Virus record (IMG/VR): IMGVR_UViG_3300020347_000028
Location: 1 to 25,725 of that record
DNA: 25,725 nucleotides
Reading direction: 5' to 3' (one strand)
Origin: a virus
Part shown: piece by piece, positions 1-4,897 of the stretch
Position numbering within the stretch: position 1 is the first letter of the stretch
How the letters are laid out: each line of letters starts with the position of its first letter
The notes under the pieces: generated by a model
The model's input: the letters and a program-made list of their open reading frames with translations, nothing else
Told to the model about the DNA's origin: nothing
The model's database searches: none
Made by a program: the position numbers and the translations under genes

Positions 1-80
1 GCGGTGTTTATATCCCATCGGTTAAAAGATAGGATTTGTAAGGTTTTATTTTGAGTGTAGAATTTAATTTTTGTTTTCAT
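1..80 (-). CDS. Start of an unknown gene running off the left edge (partial)
   Basis: On the minus strand an ATG at 80 opens a frame with no stop to the window edge (26 codons plus two bases). It begins MKTKIKFYTQNKTLQIL and lies 14 nt after the stop of the 164-aa gene on the same strand. The first six residues, MKTKIK, are the same as in that upstream gene, and YT follows in both a little later, so the two may be paralogues. It lacks the ACCTATAAA leader unit seen before the other minus-strand genes. The visible part is too short to assign a function, and an 80-nt open stretch can occur by chance in AT-rich DNA. A competing plus-strand frame at 1-54 is even shorter. Confidence 0.45.
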   Translation of the reverse strand, partial: MKTKIKFYTQNKTLQILSFNRWDINT

Positions 81-94
81 ATCACAAATTCAAT

Positions 95-589
95 TTATCC
101 TCTTAATAGCAATTCAAATTCATTAAATAATGCAGGCAACACCAATTCATTAATTCTAATATATTCTTCATTATTTTTGATGATTTTTGAACATGGGTTA
201 TTTGTCATATGCGCCCCACCAATGTGTAGCATTTCTGAGTAATCTTTTATTTTATAAATACTCAAAGCAAGCTCGCAAAATTTCCATAAGTTTTGTTTTA
301 TGTTATCCTTTAAACTGTAATCTTCCAACAAACAATCATACAGGCATTTATTGCGTTTAATGGTTCCATGGAAATACTTTCCATCTTCTTTTTTATGAAA
401 TACTTGTTCATTTTGATAATTATCTAAATGATAATGCTCATCATTATTGCCTAAATAACCAAATGACCAATACCAGCCACAATTAAATTGTGACATATAT
501 ATAAAGATTTTAGCTTCATCTTTTTTTCGAGTTCCAAAGAAGTATGTATTTTTTTTTGCTGTATAATTTACTTTGATTTTAGTTTTCAT
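95..589 (-). CDS. Hypothetical phage protein, 164 aa
   Basis: The 164-aa product is not recognised. It is rich in aromatic and charged residues, with a Trp/Tyr/Gly-rich stretch at about residues 36-50 (QFNCGWYWSFGYLGNN) followed by HYHLDNYQ, and a C-terminal half that looks alpha-helical. There is no signal peptide or membrane segment, so a soluble cytoplasmic protein is likely. It is the third gene of a leftward cluster; its ATG follows the stop of the 85-aa gene by 21 nt made of one ACCTATAAA unit and a degenerate second unit ending in CTAAAAAT. No Shine-Dalgarno sequence precedes the start. Position away from the virion genes suggests an accessory or early host-takeover role, which is inference only. 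Confidence 0.75.
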   Translation of the reverse strand: MKTKIKVNYTAKKNTYFFGTRKKDEAKIFIYMSQFNCGWYWSFGYLGNNDEHYHLDNYQNEQVFHKKEDGKYFHGTIKRNKCLYDCLLEDYSLKDNIKQNLWKFCELALSIYKIKDYSEMLHIGGAHMTNNPCSKIIKNNEEYIRINELVLPALFNEFELLLRG

Positions 590-610
590 ATTTTTAGTGT
601 TTTATAGGTT

Positions 611-868
611 TTATTGGTGGATTCCTGTATAATCATATTGATTATATTGCTCAGGGTGAATGATTCCATCCTTGCATAATGAGTCTGCCCAATTATTGAA
701 TGCTTCATTTAAAGCCGGTTCGTCATCAACTGGAAAATTAGGAAAACAATCATTAATATATTGATCGAATTGCTCGGATAGTTCGTCCTGAGAACTAATT
801 AATCCAACTTCTATGGCGTATAACTCGATTATTTCTAAGAATGTTTCGTTATTGTATTTTGTACTCAT
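611..868 (-). CDS. Hypothetical acidic protein, 85 aa
   Basis: The product is small (85 aa), strongly acidic and without a membrane segment. The C-terminal half has the pattern DDEPALNEAFNNWADSLCKDG followed by a Tyr-rich tail (QYNQYDYTGIHQ). I do not recognise a characterised family. It sits between the 29-aa membrane peptide and the 164-aa gene on the minus strand and presumably shares their transcript. The whole 28-nt gap before its ATG consists of two perfect ACCTATAAA units plus ACCTAAAAAT, with no Shine-Dalgarno sequence. Small acidic proteins in early phage regions can be host-protein or defence inhibitors, but nothing in the sequence shows that here. Confidence 0.72.
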   Translation of the reverse strand: MSTKYNNETFLEIIELYAIEVGLISSQDELSEQFDQYINDCFPNFPVDDEPALNEAFNNWADSLCKDGIIHPEQYNQYDYTGIHQ

Positions 869-896
869 ATTTTTAGGTTTTATAGGTTTTATAGGT
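869..896 (-). repeat. Tandem 9-nt leader repeat ACCTATAAA before minus-strand genes
   Basis: Read on the minus strand, this 28-nt gap consists of ACCTATAAA twice, then ACCTAAAAAT, directly followed by the ATG of the 85-aa gene. Related copies lie in the gaps before the other two genes of the cluster: 590-610 (one perfect unit plus ACACTAAAAAT) and 987-1004 (ACCTAAA plus ACCTATAAAT). All occurrences end within 0-2 nt of a start codon and take the place where a Shine-Dalgarno sequence would be. They may be a translational control element or binding site; TATAAA also resembles a -10 box, but the distance to the ATG is too short for a normal leader. Confidence 0.7.
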
Positions 897-986
897 TTAT
901 TTAGTGGTCATTACATTAATAGCTAATGCAACGGTAAATATAAGGACCAAAGTCCAGGGCAAATGAATTAGTATTTGATAAATCAT
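897..986 (-). CDS. Possible 29-aa single-pass membrane peptide
   Basis: A short minus-strand frame encodes MIYQILIHLPWTLVLIFTVA followed by LAINVMTTK. Residues 4-25 are almost entirely hydrophobic and would make one membrane helix. Two things support it beyond chance: its ATG is preceded by ACCTAAAACCTATAAAT, the same leader unit that precedes the two following genes, and its stop abuts the 28-nt leader of the 85-aa gene, so the three form a compact cluster. It is the first gene downstream of the putative leftward promoter. A very small membrane peptide could be a holin-like or host-membrane-interacting protein, but that is a guess. Confidence 0.5.
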   Translation of the reverse strand: MIYQILIHLPWTLVLIFTVALAINVMTTK

Positions 987-1032
987 ATTTATAGGTTTTA
1001 GGTTAAAAAATCTCATGAATCGAGATAACGAT

Positions 1033-1061
1033 AAACTACCTATATAATACATATTGTCAAT
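1033..1061 (-). promoter_or_regulatory. Putative leftward promoter with dyad TATTGTCAATA
   Basis: On the minus strand a perfect TTGACA (1061-1056) is followed after 17 nt by TAGTTT (1038-1033), a weak -10, giving a leader of roughly 40 nt to the 29-aa ORF. The -35 is embedded in an 11-bp perfect dyad, TATTG-T-CAATA (1052-1062), which would suit a repressor operator. The -10 match is poor, so confidence is limited. Confidence 0.35.
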
Positions 1062-1075
1062 ACATTGGTTTAAGT

Positions 1076-1115
1076 TTGTTTATATTTTATTATTTGTATT
1101 ATACTAAATCAGTAT
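1076..1115 (+). promoter_or_regulatory. Putative rightward promoter with operator-like dyad
   Basis: TTGTTT (1076-1081), an 18-nt spacer and TATACT (1100-1105) resemble a sigma70-type promoter reading into the 123-aa gene at 1129. The -10 is one arm of a perfect dyad, ATACT-AAATC-AGTAT (1101-1115), which spans the -10 and the expected transcription start. A DNA-binding protein encoded immediately downstream makes autoregulation at this site plausible but unproven. Confidence 0.45.
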
Positions 1116-1128
1116 TAAATTATTTATT

Positions 1129-1500
1129 ATGAGTAAGATACGATCGAGTAATTTAAGTCCTGATAACATTGTGAGCTGGTTTGCTGTTAATGGTAGCGAC
1201 AAGCTTAATGAGGTGCAAAAGGCTTTGATTCTGGCTAAATTAGGGGTTAGACCTAAGACCAAGATCAACAAACAAGATACAATAGTCATAACCTGGGTAT
1301 ATTGCCAAGACAGACAATTGACGGGGGATATTATGAGACAGATTGCCAGCATAATTAAAAGCCATAAACAGATGACTAAAACCGAACTAATCAAGATCTG
1401 CGAAACTAAATTAGATTGCAGGGGTACTATATATAACAGTGTAACTAATTGCCTGAAGGTCCTTAAACATCGGGGGATTGTTAGAATCAATCATAGTTAG
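1129..1500 (+). CDS. Putative small winged-helix DNA-binding protein, 123 aa
   Basis: The 123-aa basic protein has a C-terminal region (about residues 81-120: QMTKTELIKICETKLDCRGT, then IYNSVTNCLKVLKHRGIVRI) with the rhythm of a winged-helix domain: a first helix after 'MTKTEL', a recognition helix 'IYNSVTNCLKVL', and a short hairpin 'HRGIVRI'. The N-terminal half is helical, with no known motif. It is the first rightward gene, divergent from the minus-strand cluster, and the intergenic DNA between them holds two dyads. That arrangement suggests a transcription regulator of the divergent promoters. The opposite-strand frame here is long but encodes a Leu/Ile-rich shadow. The winged-helix call rests on pattern recognition only. 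Confidence 0.7.
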   Translation: MSKIRSSNLSPDNIVSWFAVNGSDKLNEVQKALILAKLGVRPKTKINKQDTIVITWVYCQDRQLTGDIMRQIASIIKSHKQMTKTELIKICETKLDCRGTIYNSVTNCLKVLKHRGIVRINHS

Positions 1501-1567
1501 TTTGCTATTAGATAGGTAGACCTTTGTTGTTCTTTGTTTTGGTTGGAGTTGTTTTGAGGGGGTTATC

Positions 1568-1645
1568 ATGGCTCATGTACAGCATCGCCCGCATGGATCT
1601 AATTACGTCGATACAACCATGCAGCAATCCACTAATTCAAGGTAA
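1568..1645 (+). CDS. Possible 25-aa peptide in the pre-terS intergenic region
   Basis: An ATG at 1568 preceded by a good purine-rich ribosome binding site (GAGGGGGTTATC-ATG) opens a 25-codon frame, beginning MAHVQHRPHGSNYVDTTMQQ and ending STNSR. The peptide has no hydrophobic segment and no recognisable motif. Its stop lies 6 nt before the stem at 1652. It could be a genuine small protein or a leader peptide coupled to the downstream structure; with only 25 codons chance cannot be excluded. Confidence 0.3.
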   Translation: MAHVQHRPHGSNYVDTTMQQSTNSR

Positions 1646-1651
1646 ATATCC

Positions 1652-1696
1652 AAGGTAATGAGAATGTATATTTCCATTACCTTAAACTGATTCTCA
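1652..1696 (+). ncRNA. Pseudoknot-like RNA fold in the pre-terS intergenic region
   Basis: AAGGTAATG (1652-1660) is perfectly complementary to CATTACCTT (1675-1683), a 9-bp stem with a 14-nt loop. The start of that loop, TGAGAAT (1659-1665), is perfectly complementary to ATTCTCA (1690-1696) beyond the stem, which is the topology of an H-type pseudoknot; the two stems share two bases at the junction. Competing partners exist: CCATT (1674-1678) with AATGG (1696-1700), and ATTACCTGG (1732-1740) with the 5' arm. No long T-run follows directly, so it does not look like a simple terminator. Function unknown. Confidence 0.4.
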
Positions 1697-1746
1697 ATGG
1701 TTTACGTAACTGTTTTTTTGTTCTTGTTTGTATTACCTGGACAGCA

Positions 1747-1793
1747 GGGGGTAGGGGGGGAATCGCACTTTCGCAACTTGTCTACCGCACCCC
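1747..1793 (+). other. G-run/C-run island upstream of terS
   Basis: GGGGG-TA-GGGGGGG (1747-1760) is followed by CTACC-GCA-CCCC (1782-1793). GGTAG (1750-1754) pairs with CTACC (1782-1786) and the flanking G and C runs can extend the stem across a 3-nt bulge. The remaining G7 run is left single stranded. This is the most GC-rich short stretch near the packaging genes of an otherwise AT-rich sequence. A DNA-packaging start site near terS is a reasonable but unproven idea. Confidence 0.35.
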
Positions 1794-1802
1794 AACTCCC
1801 AC

Positions 1803-1862
1803 AAAACCAATTTTAAAAACCTAATCAAAACCAAAACCAATTTGACAAAGTTAATCAAAACT
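1803..1862 (+). repeat. 30-bp imperfect tandem duplication
   Basis: Positions 1803-1832 and 1833-1862 are two adjacent 30-bp units that match at 25 of 30 positions. Both begin AAAACCAATTT and contain TAATCAAAAC near the end. Changes in the middle of the second unit create the TTGACA of the terS promoter. The core AAACCAATTTTAA of unit one recurs in the capsid leader at 7853-7865. Confidence 0.75.
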
Positions 1863-1870
1863 CCTACATA
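1842..1870 (+). promoter_or_regulatory. Sigma70-type promoter for the packaging genes
   Basis: TTGACA (1842-1847) is a perfect -35, followed after exactly 17 nt by TACATA (1865-1870), a fair -10. Transcription would start near 1877, giving a leader of about 43 nt to the terS ATG at 1920. It differs from the three late-gene motifs at 4336, 7729 and 20625, so the packaging genes may be under host polymerase control. Confidence 0.6.
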
Positions 1871-1919
1871 TAAGTTCATATGAGTAAGTCTATTATAACA
1901 ATTTGTTAAGAAATTGTGT

Positions 1920-2453
1920 ATGCCTGAATACGAAGAGTTTAGTCCTAGTAAGGAGTTGGAAGATAAGTTAGCTAAGTTAGCAGGTGTTAAGGTTAAGCAG
2001 AGTGGAGGTAGACGTGAAGGTTCTGGACGTAAGAAGAAGGATGGTAGTAATCCTAAACCTATAAAGCCAGAGAAGCCTAAGAAGGTTAATTTAGTTAAGA
2101 AGGCAACTGAGAGTCCTAGGTTAGATCATAGTGTGGATAGTTTGCTAAGTAACAGACCAGCTAAACAAGAAAGTAGTCGTGGTCATTTAACGAAGGGTGA
2201 GGTTATTAAGAGTGTAGCAGAAAAGTTAAATGCTATGGGTTTTGATCCTGTTTTGAATATGGTGGATATGTTTAAGAATCCTGATGTGTATGGATTAGAG
2301 GGTAAAGATTTGATTAGGATAAACTCTGATTTAATTAAGTATGTCCATCCATCACAGAAAGCTATCGAGAAGAAAGAGAGCAAGGAATATACTATTAATG
2401 TTGTCCGAAAGAATTATGTTTTAGATGACAATGGTAAAGTTATTGATATATGA
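1920..2453 (+). CDS. Putative terminase small subunit, 177 aa
   Basis: This gene lies three small genes before the large terminase, where DNA-recognition subunits usually sit. The N-terminal part is basic and disordered, with the motif GGRREGSGRKKK (about residues 29-40) seen at the N-terminus of many phage small-terminase-like proteins, then a Lys/Pro-rich linker. The C-terminal half is helical: GEVIKSVAEKLNAMGFDPVL, then RINSDLIKYVHPSQKAIEKK, which resembles the 'xGxDPxxxL ... LxxYxHPxxKAxE' pattern common in such proteins. TerS would bind the packaging site and regulate TerL. The ATG at 1920 is preferred; a TTG at 1914 adds two residues. The last four bases overlap the next ATG. Assignment is by context and pattern, not a clear domain match. 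Confidence 0.6.
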   Translation: MPEYEEFSPSKELEDKLAKLAGVKVKQSGGRREGSGRKKKDGSNPKPIKPEKPKKVNLVKKATESPRLDHSVDSLLSNRPAKQESSRGHLTKGEVIKSVAEKLNAMGFDPVLNMVDMFKNPDVYGLEGKDLIRINSDLIKYVHPSQKAIEKKESKEYTINVVRKNYVLDDNGKVIDI

Positions 2454-2611
2454 AATATGCTATAGGTGATCGTGTATGGGTGTTAGATCCTGAGTTATGT
2501 AATATAGAGTTTGAGATATTTTGTTATGATACAGGTATGTATCGTTTAATGGATAAGGTTAATAGAGTAAGTATTGATGTAGGAGAGGATGAAATTGTTA
2601 AGAGTGTTTAA
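2450..2611 (+). CDS. Small hypothetical protein, 53 aa
   Basis: This frame starts at the ATG formed by ATGA with the terS stop and ends 23 nt inside the next gene. The product begins MKYAIGDRVWVLDPELCNIE and is rich in beta-prone residues; 'YAIGDRVWVLDPE' looks like the first strands of a small SH3-like barrel, as in many phage small proteins, but 53 aa is short and no family is recognised. ATGA coupling to terS and the dense gene packing here support it as a real gene. It presumably belongs to the terS-terL transcript. Confidence 0.6.
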   Translation: MKYAIGDRVWVLDPELCNIEFEIFCYDTGMYRLMDKVNRVSIDVGEDEIVKSV

Positions 2612-2777
2612 TATATTACGAGATAAGTTTGAGTTAAAAAAGAAGGTTCGGTTTTTGGAAACTGAGCTGGCGGTTGTATTAGGTAAGGTATTTGAAAGAG
2701 ATCGTGAAATACGTAAGTTGCGTAAAGTTATTGAGAGTTATAAAAAGCAAGGTTGGAGATTACATATAGATGATTAA
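2589..2777 (+). CDS. Small coiled-coil protein, 62 aa
   Basis: The 62-aa product is almost entirely charged helix: residues 11-54 (from RDKFELKKKVRFLETELAVV to REIRKLRKVIESYKKQGW) show heptad spacing of Leu/Val/Ile with alternating Lys/Arg and Glu, a predicted coiled coil. AGGAGAGG lies immediately before the ATG and overlaps the end of the 53-aa gene. It overlaps the following gene by 8 nt. Short coiled-coil proteins between terS and terL have no established function that I can assign; an oligomeric accessory of packaging or of an early process is possible. Confidence 0.65.
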   Translation: MKLLRVFNILRDKFELKKKVRFLETELAVVLGKVFERDREIRKLRKVIESYKKQGWRLHIDD

Positions 2778-3009
2778 GTATCGGATTAAGCGAGATGTTC
2801 AGAGTCCTGTTTTTATGGTTGATGATATACAGAAGGATAAGGGTTTAATGAAGATCATAGATAACTTTAATATCCAGATGTATTTTAACAATAATGGTGG
2901 TGGTGGTTTGTTTATGGAAGTTGCCGAGAAGCATTTAGGTGAGATGGAAGATATTATGGAAGAATTTATGACTCGTGATTTTGTATTAGGTTGGAGAGGT
3001 AAGGTTTAG
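2770..3009 (+). CDS. Hypothetical protein, 79 aa
   Basis: The 79-aa product begins MIKYRIKRDVQSPVFMVDDI, has a Gly-rich turn (FNNNGGGGLFM, about residues 39-49) and an acidic helix rich in Glu and Met (AEKHLGEMEDIMEEFMTRDF). No membrane segment or recognised domain is seen. The start is preceded by GGAGATTACATATAG. It overlaps the previous gene by 8 nt and ends one base before the terL start, so it is translationally packed between them. G outnumbers C heavily in this stretch (19 to 2 in 2941-3000). Confidence 0.65.
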   Translation: MIKYRIKRDVQSPVFMVDDIQKDKGLMKIIDNFNIQMYFNNNGGGGLFMEVAEKHLGEMEDIMEEFMTRDFVLGWRGKV

Positions 3010-3010
3010 T

Positions 3011-4339
3011 TTGGATATTACCGTTCCATATAATTGGCATCCGAGGGGTTATCAATTACCTGCTTGGGATTACTTCATTAATCAGTCTGGTCGGTTTGGT
3101 ATGTTTCAATGGCATAGACGAGCAGGTAAAGATTTGTTTTGTATTAATTTAATTGCATCTAAGATAGTAGAACGTCCAGGTGTTTACTGGCATATATTTC
3201 CTAGTAGGGAACAAGCGATCAAAGGTATATGGGAAGGACAGACTAAAGAGGGTAGAAAGTATTTAGACCATTTTCCTCCTGAGTTAATAGATCATGTGTA
3301 TGAAACACAGAAGATGATTAAGTTTAAGAACGGTTCTATCTATAGATTGGTTGGTGCGGATAGTGATGGATTAGTCGGTGCTGGACCTGTCTTTGTTGTA
3401 TTGTCTGAGTTTCCATTAATGGGTTCTAGCACTTGGCAATATTTAAGTCCGATGTTAAACGAGAATGGTGGTGGTTGCTGTATGATCTTTACACCTAGAG
3501 GTAAGAATCATGCGATTAAATTATACGAAGCTTGGGAACGTGAAGGTTTAAGTAACGGTTACTTTACACAGAAACTTACTATTGAGGACACTAAAGCAGA
3601 TACAGGTTGGGATTTAGAAGAGTTGTTGCGTAGAGAACGTCTTAACGGAATGACTGAGGAGAAGATACAGTCAGAATATTATTGCGATAGTGATGCACCG
3701 ATTGAGGGTAGTTATTATAGTGAGGTGTTAAATAAGATAGAGAAAGACAACCATATAAAAGATATTCCTTGGGAAAGTAACTTAGAGGTAAACACTGCAT
3801 GGGATGTCGGTATAAATGATTTTACAGCTATCTGGTTTTATCAACAGTATGGTAGTGAGATTAGATTTATAGATTTTATTATGGAGAAGAATAAGGACAT
3901 CTCGTTCTTTATTAAAGCGGTAAAAGAAAAACCATACATCTATAATAGGCATTACGTTCCACACGATTTAAAGCAACGTAGAGATACAGGTGCTGGACAT
4001 ACTACAACTAGAATTGATATGGCTAGGGATCTTGGGTTGCGTATGACTCCATTAGTCAGAGAGAGTAAAGACGAAGGTATAGATCGGGCTAGAGCTTTGC
4101 TGTATCGTAGCTATTTTGACAAAAAGAAATGTGAGCATGGATTAGATTGTCTAAGGGCATACCATAGGCAGTGGGATGACATGGCAGGTACATTTGTAGA
4201 CCATGATGTGCATGATTGGGCGAGTGATGCAGCGGATGCTTTTAGGTATGCAGCACAAAGTATTCGTAGAGTAAGAGATGAATCTGGTGGTAAGAAAAGA
4301 CAATCTAAAGTGAAAAGTGTGTATGAATTACTACATTGA
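3011..4339 (+). CDS. terL: Terminase large subunit (TerL), 442 aa
   Basis: This is the ATP-driven DNA packaging motor and headful/terminus nuclease that docks on the portal. The N-terminal ATPase has a degenerate Walker A, WHRRAGKD (residues 34-41, Lys40), and a Walker B-like VFVVLSEF (127-134) with Ser-Glu in place of Asp-Glu, a variant seen in other podoviral terminases; a likely coupling motif is MIFTPRG (158-164). The C-terminal RNase H-like nuclease shows AWDVG (Asp265), VPHD (Asp319) and HDWASDAADAFRY (401-413) supplying the last acidic residues. Length is normal. The frame has to start at TTG 3011: the preceding stop ends at 3009 and the next Met (residue 31) would remove the lead-in to Walker A. 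GGAGAGG lies upstream at 2993-2999. Confidence 0.93.
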   Translation: MDITVPYNWHPRGYQLPAWDYFINQSGRFGMFQWHRRAGKDLFCINLIASKIVERPGVYWHIFPSREQAIKGIWEGQTKEGRKYLDHFPPELIDHVYETQKMIKFKNGSIYRLVGADSDGLVGAGPVFVVLSEFPLMGSSTWQYLSPMLNENGGGCCMIFTPRGKNHAIKLYEAWEREGLSNGYFTQKLTIEDTKADTGWDLEELLRRERLNGMTEEKIQSEYYCDSDAPIEGSYYSEVLNKIEKDNHIKDIPWESNLEVNTAWDVGINDFTAIWFYQQYGSEIRFIDFIMEKNKDISFFIKAVKEKPYIYNRHYVPHDLKQRRDTGAGHTTTRIDMARDLGLRMTPLVRESKDEGIDRARALLYRSYFDKKKCEHGLDCLRAYHRQWDDMAGTFVDHDVHDWASDAADAFRYAAQSIRRVRDESGGKKRQSKVKSVYELLH

Positions 4340-4367
4340 CTTTAAATAACTTGTGAATAACTGTTAA
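4336..4367 (+). promoter_or_regulatory. Late promoter-like motif, copy 1 (head operon)
   Basis: TTGA (4336-4339), 16 nt, then AATAACTGTTAA (4356-4367), in the 33-nt gap after terL and 5 nt before the next ATG. The same two blocks at the same spacing recur at 7729 and 20625. The right block contains the perfect dyad TAAC-T-GTTA. It does not match a sigma70 -10, so a phage-specified polymerase or factor may read it. Confidence 0.65.
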
Positions 4368-4372
4368 TTATT

Positions 4373-4897
4373 ATGGATAGAGATACAGCATATAATTTAT
4401 CGGGTGCAACAACACGTAACGCAAGAACTGGTCAAACAAATCGTAACGCTATAGAAGTTATTGAAGAATATGCAAAAAGCAAAGGTCTTACTGTAGATTA
4501 TAATAAATACATTAATACTACAATAAACGATTCTGCTGGAGCTACAAATAGATTTGATAATATATATTTAAGTGGATCACGATTACAAGGTGAGCCTGGA
4601 CGTATGGATGCTTTTCTTAAATCTAATACTCCACCACCTGCACCTGCTCCTACACCTAGACCTACTTATTCTGCTCCTTCCGCACCACCTGCTCCTACAG
4701 TTGCAAGTGCATCTTCGGTAAATGAGGTAAGGGAATCTGATAAAAGACGTAAAGGATTTCAATCTACATTACTAAGCAAAGGGCAAAATCCAAGTAGAAG
4801 TAGGTCAAGAAGTAAGCAGCAAGAAAGTAAAATGAGACAAGGGAAACCTAGTTACGGTGAAACAACTAAAAAAACATTGCTAGGTAGTGCATCGTGA
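4373..4897 (+). CDS. Proline- and RS-rich small virion protein, 174 aa
   Basis: The first gene of the head operon encodes a low-complexity protein. Residues 1-80 are polar (Asn/Thr-rich), 87-108 form a Pro/Ala linker (TPPPAPAPTPRPTYSAPSAP), 141-148 read SRSRSRSK, and the C-terminus carries TTKKTLLGSAS with an earlier related GFQSTLLSKG (128-137). Small proteins ending in a paired 'STLL...KKTLLG' signature occur next to portal genes in many podoviruses, and the position supports a minor head or head-tail component. The biochemical role is unknown. Its stop overlaps the portal GTG start, suggesting coupling. No Shine-Dalgarno sequence is present; the late motif ends only 5 nt before the ATG. 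Confidence 0.7.
   Translation: MDRDTAYNLSGATTRNARTGQTNRNAIEVIEEYAKSKGLTVDYNKYINTTINDSAGATNRFDNIYLSGSRLQGEPGRMDAFLKSNTPPPAPAPTPRPTYSAPSAPPAPTVASASSVNEVRESDKRRKGFQSTLLSKGQNPSRSRSRSKQQESKMRQGKPSYGETTKKTLLGSAS

Noticed and set aside
1-54. Plus-strand C-terminus ending at TGA 52-54
   Set aside because: Only 17 codons are visible, and the minus-strand start at 80 has better contextual support (same strand as the cluster and shared MKTKIK).
1104-1490. Long minus-strand frame opposite the 123-aa gene
   Set aside because: Its Leu/Ile/Ser-rich translation is what the complement of an AT-rich helical gene gives; the plus-strand frame has a sensible promoter, start and protein.
1898-1909. Possible fourth copy of the late motif (ACAATTTGTTAA) before terS
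   Set aside because: Only the right half matches, and no TTGA lies at the required distance; a good sigma70-type promoter is already present at 1842.
1501-1919. tRNA gene or CRISPR array in the long intergenic region
   Set aside because: No cloverleaf with a TTCGA-type T-loop and no regularly spaced repeats; the only tandem repeat is a two-copy 30-bp unit without spacers.
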